Of a DNA stretch of 7,071 bases, positions 1-6,136 are shown one piece after another. Every line of letters begins with the position of its first letter. Within the stretch, counting starts at the first letter, position 1. The position numbers were made by a program, and so were the translations under genes. Origin of the DNA: SIG452 sp045580405 (GTDB lineage: Bacteria; Bacillota; Clostridia; UMGS1840); assembly GCA_045580405.1 (NCBI GenBank), contig JAZNNT010000080.1, positions 1 through 7,071 of the forward strand. Reading direction: 5' to 3'. Under the pieces are notes generated by a model, which was not told where the DNA came from, ran no database searches, and saw nothing but the letters and a program-made list of their open reading frames with translations.

Positions 1-13
1 AAGGAATGATACT

Positions 14-868
14 ATGACTAAATTACCTTTTGAAACAGACCTTTCATCATCCGTTGCTGTTATCACAGGCGGTGCAGGCGTTATCTGCTCATCCTTTGCA
101 AAAACCGTGGCAAAGGCAGGAGCAAAGGTTGCCGTTCTTGACTTAAACGGCGATGCGGCAAAGGCACTTGCCGACGAAATCAATTCAGAAGGCGGATGTG
201 CAATAGGCTTATCTGCCAACGTGCTTGATAAAAATAGTCTTCTTGAAGCAAAGAAAGCAGTAAACGATGCCTTCGGCAAGGTTGACATTTTAATAAACGG
301 TGCAGGCGGAAACAACCCCAGAGGCACAACCTCGGCAGAATATTACGAAATGGGCGACGAGGACAAGGAAGACCTTGTTTCCTTCTTTGATTTAGATCCC
401 GCGGGAGTTGAATTTGTGTTTAACTTAAATTTCTTAGGCACACTTCTTCCCACCCAGGTATTTGCAAAGGATATGGTCGGAAACAAAAGAGCCTCTATCG
501 TAAACATCTCTTCAATGAACGCCTTTACTCCCCTTACAAAAATTCCTGCATATTCAGGTGCCAAGGCTGCGGTTTCAAACTTCACCCAGTGGCTCTCCGT
601 TCATTTTTCCAAGGTCGGCATAAGAGTAAATGCAATTGCACCGGGCTTTTTCCTGACCAATCAGAACAGAGGGCTTCTTCTTAAGGAAGACGGAAGCTTA
701 ACTCCCCGCTCCGAAAAGATTTTATCCCAGACTCCCTTCGGAAGATTCGGCGATGTATCAGAGCTTTCGGGAACCTTATTATACCTTTTGACCTACGAAG
801 CATCAAGCTTTGTATCGGGAATTGTAATCCCCGTTGACGGCGGCTTCTCCGCATATTCGGGTGTTTAA
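14..868 (+). CDS. uxuB: D-mannonate oxidoreductase (fructuronate reductase), SDR family
   Basis: A 284-residue short-chain dehydrogenase/reductase that should interconvert D-fructuronate and D-mannonate with NAD(P)H in the cytoplasm, a step of hexuronate (glucuronate) catabolism. A Rossmann fold is seen, with a TGGAGVIC nucleotide loop at residues 18-25, NGAG at 95-98, catalytic Ser167 in NISSMNAF, and the YxxxK pair Tyr180/Lys184. The stretches DLDPAGVEFVFNLNFLGTLLP, PLTKIPAYSGAKAAVSNFTQW and the C-terminal VIPVDGGFSAYSGV are what I recall as typical of the Bacillus YjmF/UxuB group, and they separate it from generic SDRs. The last glycine of the usual TGxxxGxG is Cys25, which I believe is common in this clade. 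AAGGA at 1-5 lies eight bases before the ATG. The gene starts almost at the window edge, so an upstream partner such as uxuA is likely but unseen. It ends at the bidirectional hairpin. Substrate is inferred from similarity; a related sugar-acid reductase is the alternative. Confidence 0.85.
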   Translation: MTKLPFETDLSSSVAVITGGAGVICSSFAKTVAKAGAKVAVLDLNGDAAKALADEINSEGGCAIGLSANVLDKNSLLEAKKAVNDAFGKVDILINGAGGNNPRGTTSAEYYEMGDEDKEDLVSFFDLDPAGVEFVFNLNFLGTLLPTQVFAKDMVGNKRASIVNISSMNAFTPLTKIPAYSGAKAAVSNFTQWLSVHFSKVGIRVNAIAPGFFLTNQNRGLLLKEDGSLTPRSEKILSQTPFGRFGDVSELSGTLLYLLTYEASSFVSGIVIPVDGGFSAYSGV

Positions 869-874
869 TTACTA

Positions 875-919
875 AAATAAAGAAACGTGCGGAAAGCAAT
901 TCCGCACGTTTCTTTATTT
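875..919. terminator. Bidirectional intrinsic terminator between convergent genes
   Basis: Positions 875-894 and 900-919 form a perfect 20-bp inverted repeat around a 5-base loop. The GC-rich core (ACGTGCGGAA) has A/T-rich outer arms, so each strand reads a strong stem running into a T-rich tract, as expected for a terminator serving both uxuB (plus) and the acyl-CoA synthetase fusion (minus). The stop codon and last lysine codon of the minus-strand gene (914-919) lie inside the right arm. Confidence 0.9.
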
Positions 920-3226
920 ATTTTCGCTTTCTTTTCTTATCTGAGCACGCTTTATCTTTCCGCCCAAGGTCTTTGGAAGCTCGTCCACAAATTCCACGAT
1001 TCTGGGGTATTTATAGGGAGCTGTTTTTTCCTTAACATAGTTTTGGATTTCTTTTTTCAGCTCATCAGTACCTTCTTTTCCGTTTACTAAAACGATAGAG
1101 GCTTTTACAATCTGACCTCTTACTTCATCAGGAACCGCAGAAACACCGCATTCTAAAACGTAGGGCAGTTCCATAATAACGCTTTCAATTTCAAAGGGCC
1201 CGATTCGATACCCTGAGGATTTGATAACACCATCCACACGGCCCACATACCAGTAGTAACCGTCTTCGTCACACCAGGCAACGTCACCGGTGTGATAGTA
1301 ACCGTCATGCCACACTTCTTTGGTTTTTTCTTCATCACCGTAGTAACCGGTAAACAGACCGCAGGGCGCGCCGTCTTTTACGTTGATAACAATTTCGCCG
1401 GATTCACTGGTTTTTACCTGTTCACCATCGGCATTATGAAGTTCCACCTTATAGATTGGTGCAGGTTTCCCCATGGCACCGATTTTATGGGGTTTACCAA
1501 CTAAGTTACCGATAATCATAGTGCTTTCCGTCTGGCCAAAGCCTTCTTTAATCTGAAGTCCCGTAGCTTTTTCAAATTGACGGTATACTTCGGGATTCAG
1601 CGCTTCCCCTGCAGTAGTCATGTGACGAACGGAGGAGAAATCGTATTTGGAAATATCCTGTTTTACCATCATACGAAGCATAGTAGGCGGTGCACAGAAG
1701 GTAGTGATATGATGCTTTTGGAACATAGGCAGAATTTCTGCTGCATCGAAACGGTCAAAGTCATACACAAAGGTAGCCGCTTCGCAGAGCCACTGACCGT
1801 ACAATTTGCCCCACATTGCCTTTGCCCAACCGGTATCGGAAATGGTAAAGTGCAGTCCGTCGGGGTCCACATTATGCCAGTATTTTGCGGTATGAAAATG
1901 GCCCAAAGGATATTTATAGTTATGAGTCGCAATTTTGGGATAACCGGAGGTACCGGAGGTGAAATACATAAGCATGGTATCATCACCGCAGGGAGAATCC
2001 TCGGTACGGTCAAAATGCGTGCTGAAGCGTTTATATTCTTCGTTAAAGTTTCTCCAACCTTCTTTTTTGCCGCCAACCAGCATTTTATGCTGAAGGGTGG
2101 GACATGTTTTTGCAGCCTCATCCACATAGTTTGCCACTTCGCCGTCTGCAGTACAAACAATAGCGCTGACTCCTGCCGCCTGGAAACGGTATTCCAAATC
2201 GTGTTCGTGCAGCTGATCCACTGCCGGAATGGCAACGGCACCCAATTTGTTTAAACCAAGCATTGCAATCCAGAACTGATAGTGACGTTTTAAGATGAGC
2301 ATAACTCTGTCGCCCTTTTTAATGCCCAAGGATGCAAAGTAGTTGGCACACTGGCTGGATTTTTTACGCATATCGGTAAAGGTGAAGCGACGCTCGGTTT
2401 TGTTTTTAGAAATGTGGAGCATACAGAGCTTTTCCGGTTCTTTTCGGGAGAGCTCGTCCACCAAGTCAAATGCAAAGTTGAATTTTTCAGTATTTTTAAA
2501 GGTGATAGAGGTAGGCGTGCCCTGTTCATCCTCTACGACATCTATAAACTTATGGTAAATTCTGTCTTTGGTGTCTCTGTGAATGGAACCGATAATCTGT
2601 TCGGTGGGAACCACTTCTTTGGTAGTTTCCACGGTTTCTGCATCGGCACGAAGCACAATGGCATAGAATTTACAGTCTTTCCCGTTTACGGCAATCATAC
2701 CGTGGGGAGTGTTACTGTTATAGTAAATGCTGTCGCCGGGGCCAAGCACTTCCTTATGTTCCCCGATTTGCACCATTAGGTTCCCTTCAATAACAATGTC
2801 ACATTCCTGACCGTCATGAGTGGTTAATTCAATATCTTTGTTCTGAGCGTTTTCATCATAAGCGCTCACTACATACAAGGGTTCTGCAATACGATTCCGG
2901 AATGCGTGTGCCATATTGTAGTACACCATACCGTGTGCCTTTGCAATCTGCTGACCTGCTCCTGCACGGGTTACGGTGTAGGAACGAAGATTGGGGCTGG
3001 CACCCTCAATAATATCGGTCACGTTTACACCGAAGATGTCTGCACAACGATAAATGAAAGCAAAGTTTAAGTCCGCTTCCCCGTTTTCGCATTTTAAGTA
3101 TTCTTCGGCAGAAATACCGGTTTTTTGCGCCATTTCTTCCAAAGTGAGACCCACAATGTCACGCAGCTCACGGATACGGCCCGCCATTTCTTTAATTTTT
3201 TGGTTGATGTTCATTGAGTTTTCCAT
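914..3226 (-). CDS. XRE helix-turn-helix / cupin / AMP-forming acyl-CoA synthetase fusion protein
   Basis: A 770-residue three-domain protein. Residues about 8-75 are an XRE-type helix-turn-helix (RIRELRDIVGLTLEEMAQKTG, then ISAEEYLKCENG). Residues about 115-195 are a cupin with possible metal ligands His137, Glu141 and His175 (TPHGM). Residues about 250-770 are a full-length ANL-superfamily ligase: P-loop TSGTSGYPK at 423-431, GFGQTES at 562-568, YHTGD at 644-648, hinge GRVDGVIKSSGYRIG at 662-676, and the C-terminal catalytic Lys757 in KTLGGKIKR. The ligase would turn a carboxylic acid, ATP and CoA into acyl-CoA, AMP and PPi; it looks closest to the acetyl/medium-chain (ACSM-like) group. HTH-cupin proteins normally regulate transcription by sensing a small ligand, so self-regulation or enzyme-coupled regulation is possible but inferred. 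The start at 3226 is chosen because AGGAGG sits at 3237-3242; the open frame runs further upstream but through the T-box. A T-box controls it. The acid substrate cannot be read from sequence. Confidence 0.93.
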   Translation of the reverse strand: MENSMNINQKIKEMAGRIRELRDIVGLTLEEMAQKTGISAEEYLKCENGEADLNFAFIYRCADIFGVNVTDIIEGASPNLRSYTVTRAGAGQQIAKAHGMVYYNMAHAFRNRIAEPLYVVSAYDENAQNKDIELTTHDGQECDIVIEGNLMVQIGEHKEVLGPGDSIYYNSNTPHGMIAVNGKDCKFYAIVLRADAETVETTKEVVPTEQIIGSIHRDTKDRIYHKFIDVVEDEQGTPTSITFKNTEKFNFAFDLVDELSRKEPEKLCMLHISKNKTERRFTFTDMRKKSSQCANYFASLGIKKGDRVMLILKRHYQFWIAMLGLNKLGAVAIPAVDQLHEHDLEYRFQAAGVSAIVCTADGEVANYVDEAAKTCPTLQHKMLVGGKKEGWRNFNEEYKRFSTHFDRTEDSPCGDDTMLMYFTSGTSGYPKIATHNYKYPLGHFHTAKYWHNVDPDGLHFTISDTGWAKAMWGKLYGQWLCEAATFVYDFDRFDAAEILPMFQKHHITTFCAPPTMLRMMVKQDISKYDFSSVRHMTTAGEALNPEVYRQFEKATGLQIKEGFGQTESTMIIGNLVGKPHKIGAMGKPAPIYKVELHNADGEQVKTSESGEIVINVKDGAPCGLFTGYYGDEEKTKEVWHDGYYHTGDVAWCDEDGYYWYVGRVDGVIKSSGYRIGPFEIESVIMELPYVLECGVSAVPDEVRGQIVKASIVLVNGKEGTDELKKEIQNYVKEKTAPYKYPRIVEFVDELPKTLGGKIKRAQIRKESENK

Positions 3227-3236
3227 GATAAAAAAT

Positions 3237-3242
3237 CCTCCT
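3237..3242 (-). promoter_or_regulatory. Shine-Dalgarno site fixing the start of the HTH-cupin-ligase gene
   Basis: AGGAGG on the minus strand, ten bases before the ATG at 3226. It lies downstream of the T-box terminator, so only read-through transcripts carry it. It argues against the frame-open upstream GTG at 3331, which lies inside the T-box sequence itself. Confidence 0.85.
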
Positions 3243-3252
3243 TTTTTGAGGC

Positions 3253-3298
3253 AAAAAAAATCTCGCCTCAAAGCATCGGTAAAATTCTTTGAGACGAG
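3253..3298 (-). terminator. T-box leader intrinsic terminator
   Basis: On the minus strand CTCGTCTCAAAG (3298-3287) pairs with CTTTGAGGCGAG (3273-3262) as a 12-bp stem with one G-U pair and a 13-base loop. One A and then eight T residues (3260-3253) follow. The 5' arm is adjacent to bases needed for the antiterminator (CACTC, 3300-3296), so the two folds exclude each other, as in known T-box leaders. Confidence 0.92.
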
Positions 3299-3548
3299 TG
3301 TAACATCTAAATTATGCACCCGCGGTACCACTCAAATTGCGATAAATTATCGCCACTCTTAAGGTCTAACAACCTCTGATGCCTTCACGCAGCAATCACG
3401 GAGAGGTTCTACTTATTTCCAAAAAAAGAAACGTGCTTCCTCCCGGCTCAGAAGCTACAAACAAAACCTGTCCCCCATGGCTCGCACCAACCGCCACTTC
3501 TCTCGCGGGTTCTCCCGGAATTGCCCTCTTCGTCACAGCCTTTCATTA
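3253..3548 (-). promoter_or_regulatory. T-box riboswitch leader controlling the acyl-CoA synthetase fusion
   Basis: The minus-strand leader between promoter and gene has all classical T-box parts in order. Stem I spans about 3531-3451: base GAAG/CTTC, and an apical part with AGAGAAG, stem TGGC/GCCA and loop GGTTGGTGCGA typical of T-box distal loops. It is followed by CTGAGC-like sequence. Stem II is closed by AACCTCT/AGAGGTT (3408-3402 with 3377-3371). Stem III is GCGATAA/TTATCGC (3353-3339). The near-invariant T-box sequence GAGTGGTACCGCGGGTGC (3333-3316) comes next, then the terminator. UGGU at 3330-3327 would pair with a tRNA 3' end ACCA, implying A73. Uncharged tRNA would stabilise the antiterminator and allow expression. 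By position, just 5' of a purine and the CTTC stem base, the specifier is GTA (3458-3456, Val). This is tentative because the usual AGUA/GAA loop-E bases are not evident. Confidence 0.93.
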
Positions 3549-3554
3549 GAGCAT

Positions 3555-3583
3555 AGTATAGCATAGGTTTCCATATTTGTCAA
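3555..3583 (-). promoter_or_regulatory. Sigma-A type promoter of the T-box transcript
   Basis: On the minus strand a perfect TTGACA (3583-3578) is followed by a 17-base spacer and TATACT (3560-3555), five of six to consensus. An A-rich stretch lies just upstream. Transcription would start near 3548, a few bases before the T-box Stem I. The -35 box begins only 39 bases past the stop codon of the upstream lipoprotein gene. Confidence 0.88.
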
Positions 3584-3621
3584 GATTTTTTTCGCATTTT
3601 TTATACTCTTTTCGTTTGTGG

Positions 3622-5214
3622 CTACGGTCTTATCATAAAATTGGAAACGTCTGTAAATAAGTTCACTTGGTCTGTCATCACAAAAACGTCTTTTTGTTCA
3701 GTTCCTTCTAAATTGTAATCCCCAAATTCAGGTGGGATTTGGTCCATAGGAGGCATTGGCGGACGTTCCCCATCAAATTCCGGAGGTTTTATACCATCCG
3801 GCATCTTCGGAGGTTCCCCGTCAAACTGCGGGGGCTCACCGTCAAATTCCGGTGGTTTACCGTGAGGACCTTTCCCAAAGGGTAAATCACTACCGAAATA
3901 TCCCTGCTGAACACCGTACTCTTGTTCCGCTACGGTTTCAACTGCATATAATCCGTTGTTTGAATCTCCTTGGAGTGCACCTCCCACAGAAACGGTATAT
4001 TCTCCGCCTTGTTGGAAATTGAGAGAAGAAATAATCGCACCACGGTAATCTCTGCCCGTCAAAATTTCTTCCATCGTCTGATACGCAAACACGATATTAC
4101 CGTCGATATCTTTTACCACCAACGCACCGTTGGCATCCACAGCCTTTTGAAACTGCAGATTCATAGTCACCTGACGGGAATCGCTTTCGGGCCAATCCAT
4201 AGTAGAGCCTAAAGCAACCACGGTACCGCCGTTCACGAAAGAACCCATATCACTGTCTAATCCTGCATCGGCAATGGGATTTGCACTTGCCACAACGGTT
4301 CCGCCGTTTATTACCAGCCAACCGTTGGAATCAATACCATCCCCCTCAGCACCAAGGCCTGCCATAATATAGAGGTTTCCACCGTTAATGGTAGTAACCG
4401 AAACACCGTCTTCATTGGTATTGATACCGTCATTTTGGGAACGGATGGAAATATCACCGCCGTTAACGGTTAAATGAAGCTCAGTATCTAAGCCTTCATT
4501 TTCTGCGGTCAGTTCTAAACTTCCGGAACCGTCCAGATTCATAGACATATAAGAATAAATAGCCCCATCCTGTTTCCAAAGCTTCTTTTCGTCTTCGCTA
4601 TCTTTCAAAATCTTTGCTACATAGGAGCCGTTCACAACATTTCGGCTTCCTTCTGCCAGCACGAGATTTGCACCTGCTTTTTTAGTATCCACATCAAAGG
4701 TTGCAGTATCCGCCGACCAATCCGCATCACATTCATACACGTTCTCAAATAAAATAGCAGGCGCCACCGTGCAGGTAATATCCACATTATTTAAAATCAG
4801 TTCTACCACCGCATCGGGATTTTCCTTGGCATCTTCCCCTAAATCCACACGAATCTGTCCTGCAGATAATACTCCCTGCAACACATAAGAGCCAGGCTTG
4901 GTAATATTCACTACCCGATGACTATCAGCTTCTTCTTTGGTATGTTTATCCGCATCGGTTCCCTCACCGTAGGGATTTCCGCTTGGATAGATATCCAAAT
5001 CTTTATAATAAACAATATCACGGCTTACATACACATCTCCCGATTCCCCAGCAACAGAACCGTTATAAAGAATGTCCTTATCAGAAAGAATAACAGTCTG
5101 TACCTTATCAAAACGGGAACTTTCGGGAACATTAGTCTCCTGCAAATGAACACAACCACTCAATATTGTGACTGTAAACGCAAGCATCACAAAAATTGAA
5201 AAAAATCGTTTCAT
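3622..5214 (-). CDS. Secreted lipoprotein, Cthe_2159-type carbohydrate-binding beta-helix family, with proline-rich tail
   Basis: A 530-residue exported protein. The N-terminus is a lipoprotein signal: MKRFF, a hydrophobic run, then lipobox LSGC with Cys21 as lipidation site, so it should be anchored on the outer face of the membrane. Residues about 100-340 carry repeated turns such as NNVDIT, GLDTELHLTVNGGDI, NDGINTNEDGV, INGGNLYIMAG, GDGIDSNG and DAGLDSD. This pattern of NGG turns and Asp/Asn-rich G(I/L)(D/N) steps is typical of the Cthe_2159 (DUF4353-like) family of right-handed beta-helices, whose founding member binds cellulose and pectin-like acidic polymers and calcium. About residues 346-425 form a second, beta-rich segment. 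Residues 449-497 are a low-complexity Pro/Glu/Asp region with EFDGEPP-like units, then a short tail ending NLFTDVSNFMIRP. AAAGGAGG lies eight bases before the ATG. No clear terminator follows. Polysaccharide binding is inferred from family; a cell-wall or spacer role is possible. Confidence 0.85.
   Translation of the reverse strand: MKRFFSIFVMLAFTVTILSGCVHLQETNVPESSRFDKVQTVILSDKDILYNGSVAGESGDVYVSRDIVYYKDLDIYPSGNPYGEGTDADKHTKEEADSHRVVNITKPGSYVLQGVLSAGQIRVDLGEDAKENPDAVVELILNNVDITCTVAPAILFENVYECDADWSADTATFDVDTKKAGANLVLAEGSRNVVNGSYVAKILKDSEDEKKLWKQDGAIYSYMSMNLDGSGSLELTAENEGLDTELHLTVNGGDISIRSQNDGINTNEDGVSVTTINGGNLYIMAGLGAEGDGIDSNGWLVINGGTVVASANPIADAGLDSDMGSFVNGGTVVALGSTMDWPESDSRQVTMNLQFQKAVDANGALVVKDIDGNIVFAYQTMEEILTGRDYRGAIISSLNFQQGGEYTVSVGGALQGDSNNGLYAVETVAEQEYGVQQGYFGSDLPFGKGPHGKPPEFDGEPPQFDGEPPKMPDGIKPPEFDGERPPMPPMDQIPPEFGDYNLEGTEQKDVFVMTDQVNLFTDVSNFMIRP
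3724..3870 (-). repeat. In-gene Pro-rich repeat (PPEFDGE-type) in the lipoprotein
   Basis: Residues about 449-497 of the lipoprotein contain imperfect repeats of the form PPEFDGE / PPQFDGE / PPEFDGE / PPEFGD with proline-methionine insertions. The DNA shows matching short direct repeats: TCAAATTCCGG recurs around 3772 and 3842, with a TCAAACTGCGG variant near 3822. Such a segment is probably extended and acidic, and could vary in unit number between strains. Confidence 0.75.
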
Positions 5215-5235
5215 GAGATAGTCCTCCTTTATTAA

Positions 5236-5263
5236 ATAGTATTCTATCGAAAGGATATGTCAA
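5236..5263 (-). promoter_or_regulatory. Probable promoter of the lipoprotein gene
   Basis: On the minus strand TTGACA (5263-5258) is followed after 16 bases by TACTAT (5241-5236), four of six to the -10 consensus. The ATG is at 5214, so the 5' leader would be very short, with the ribosome site at 5230-5223. The 92-base gap after the upstream gene, compared with 11 and 23 bases inside the preceding unit, supports an independent start here. Confidence 0.6.
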
Positions 5264-5306
5264 ATTTATGAAAAGCAGTTGATAGTTTTGTGAATTGTTT
5301 CATATT

Positions 5307-6125
5307 TTATACTCTGCGAATACCGTATCCTTCGTAGAATTTACCGCCATCTTTTACAGTTTTCACAATCCAACGGGTTAACGATGATTCACAAGGGCGG
5401 TCTAAAATGTTTTCTCTGGTGGAACCGTTTCCGAAAATATGACGGATAATTTCGTCAGATTCTTCCTGATTTACCACCTGAAAGAAATCAAAGAATTTGA
5501 CAATATTGGAATTGGGAGACAATACCGTCTTCAACTGTTCATCAAACATCCAGGTGTGGCATAAAAAGCAATCAAAATGATGCTCGGGAAAATACTTTTT
5601 GAAAAAAGGAACTGCCCAATCAAAGGATTCCTGACAAGCTTCGGGCGTCATTGCGCCACCCTCAGGAATATGCACGGAAATATAAGTATCTCCGTTTTTA
5701 ATGTGTGTACCGGGAATATCCCTCCAAGCGGTAGCCAGTTCAAATTCCAGTCTGCCTAAGCGAAACAGTCTTCCGGAATAATAGGTGCCTAACCACAGCA
5801 CCTCAAATGCAATCCCGAACACGCCACCGGACTGCTTCAGATAGTCTTCTGCCCACAGCACCAGATCTTTCATGGTGTGTACGAAAATTTCTTTCGAAAT
5901 TCCGCGGTCAGAATACCACTGCTCCAATTCTTCACACAAGTACAAAAGCATCAGTATATTTAATTCTGCATCACCTTTGGGATTCAAAAGTTCGCTATAG
6001 CGTTCCAATACGCAGTTATCAGGGATGGTTTTTCGTTGCAACGCATCCTCTAATAATGCATCAAAATGAGCAGGAAATTCTAATTGTTTATACCATTTTC
6101 TTATAAGTTGCACTTTGATGTCCAT
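5307..6125 (-). CDS. Acyltransferase-like protein with NAT_N / GNAT_C-type domains, substrate unknown
   Basis: A 272-residue soluble protein without signal peptide or membrane segment. The N-terminal half (about 1-115) is helical and rich in charged and aromatic residues. The C-terminal half carries GVFGIAFEVLWLGTYYSGRLFRLGRLEFEL (about 101-130), a VHIPEGGAMTPEACQESF stretch (151-168), FFKKYFPEHHFDCFLCHTWMFDEQL (about 174-198) and SPNSNIVKFFDFF (203-215). I recognise this as the clostridial acyltransferase-domain group (N-acyltransferase N-terminal domain plus GNAT-like C-terminal domain). Family members are of similar length and have no firmly known substrate. The start at 6125 has AAAGGAGA six bases upstream, and this site overlaps the TAA stop of the preceding small gene (6137-6139), suggesting translational coupling. 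No convincing terminator follows. The family call is good; function beyond a possible acyl transfer is not determined. Confidence 0.75.
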   Translation of the reverse strand: MDIKVQLIRKWYKQLEFPAHFDALLEDALQRKTIPDNCVLERYSELLNPKGDAELNILMLLYLCEELEQWYSDRGISKEIFVHTMKDLVLWAEDYLKQSGGVFGIAFEVLWLGTYYSGRLFRLGRLEFELATAWRDIPGTHIKNGDTYISVHIPEGGAMTPEACQESFDWAVPFFKKYFPEHHFDCFLCHTWMFDEQLKTVLSPNSNIVKFFDFFQVVNQEESDEIIRHIFGNGSTRENILDRPCESSLTRWIVKTVKDGGKFYEGYGIRRV

Positions 6126-6136
6126 ATGTTTCTCCT

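Noticed and set aside
65..88. Cys25 replacing the last glycine of the SDR nucleotide-binding loop, considered as loss of function
   Set aside because: All other catalytic residues are present, and I recall TGGxGVLC-type loops as usual for this UxuB-like clade, so it is probably a family trait.
1669..2241. 190-residue minus-strand open frame in another register of the ligase gene
   Set aside because: Out of frame with the intact ligase, no recognisable motifs, no ribosome site. The ligase frame itself is complete, so it is not a frameshift relic.
1577..2254. 225-residue plus-strand open frame inside the ligase gene
   Set aside because: It is antisense to the conserved ligase core motifs, has cysteine/histidine-rich low-quality composition and no family resemblance. 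It is a shadow of the real coding frame.
3227..3331. N-terminal extension of the HTH-cupin-ligase protein by 35 residues from a GTG at 3331
   Set aside because: It would begin inside the T-box sequence and read through the terminator, has no ribosome site, and the extra residues do not resemble the HTH family. The ATG at 3226 has AGGAGG.
3425..3436. The 12-mer AAAGAAACGTGC shared between the T-box leader (3425-3436) and the uxuB terminator arm (879-890)
   Set aside because: The flanks differ entirely, one is in a stem arm and the other in a T-box linker. Twelve bases in A-rich context is most simply chance.
5264..5306. Possible terminator after the acyltransferase-like gene
   Set aside because: ATGAAA/TTTCAT can pair only across a long loop, without a GC core or T tract, so it is not a credible intrinsic terminator.
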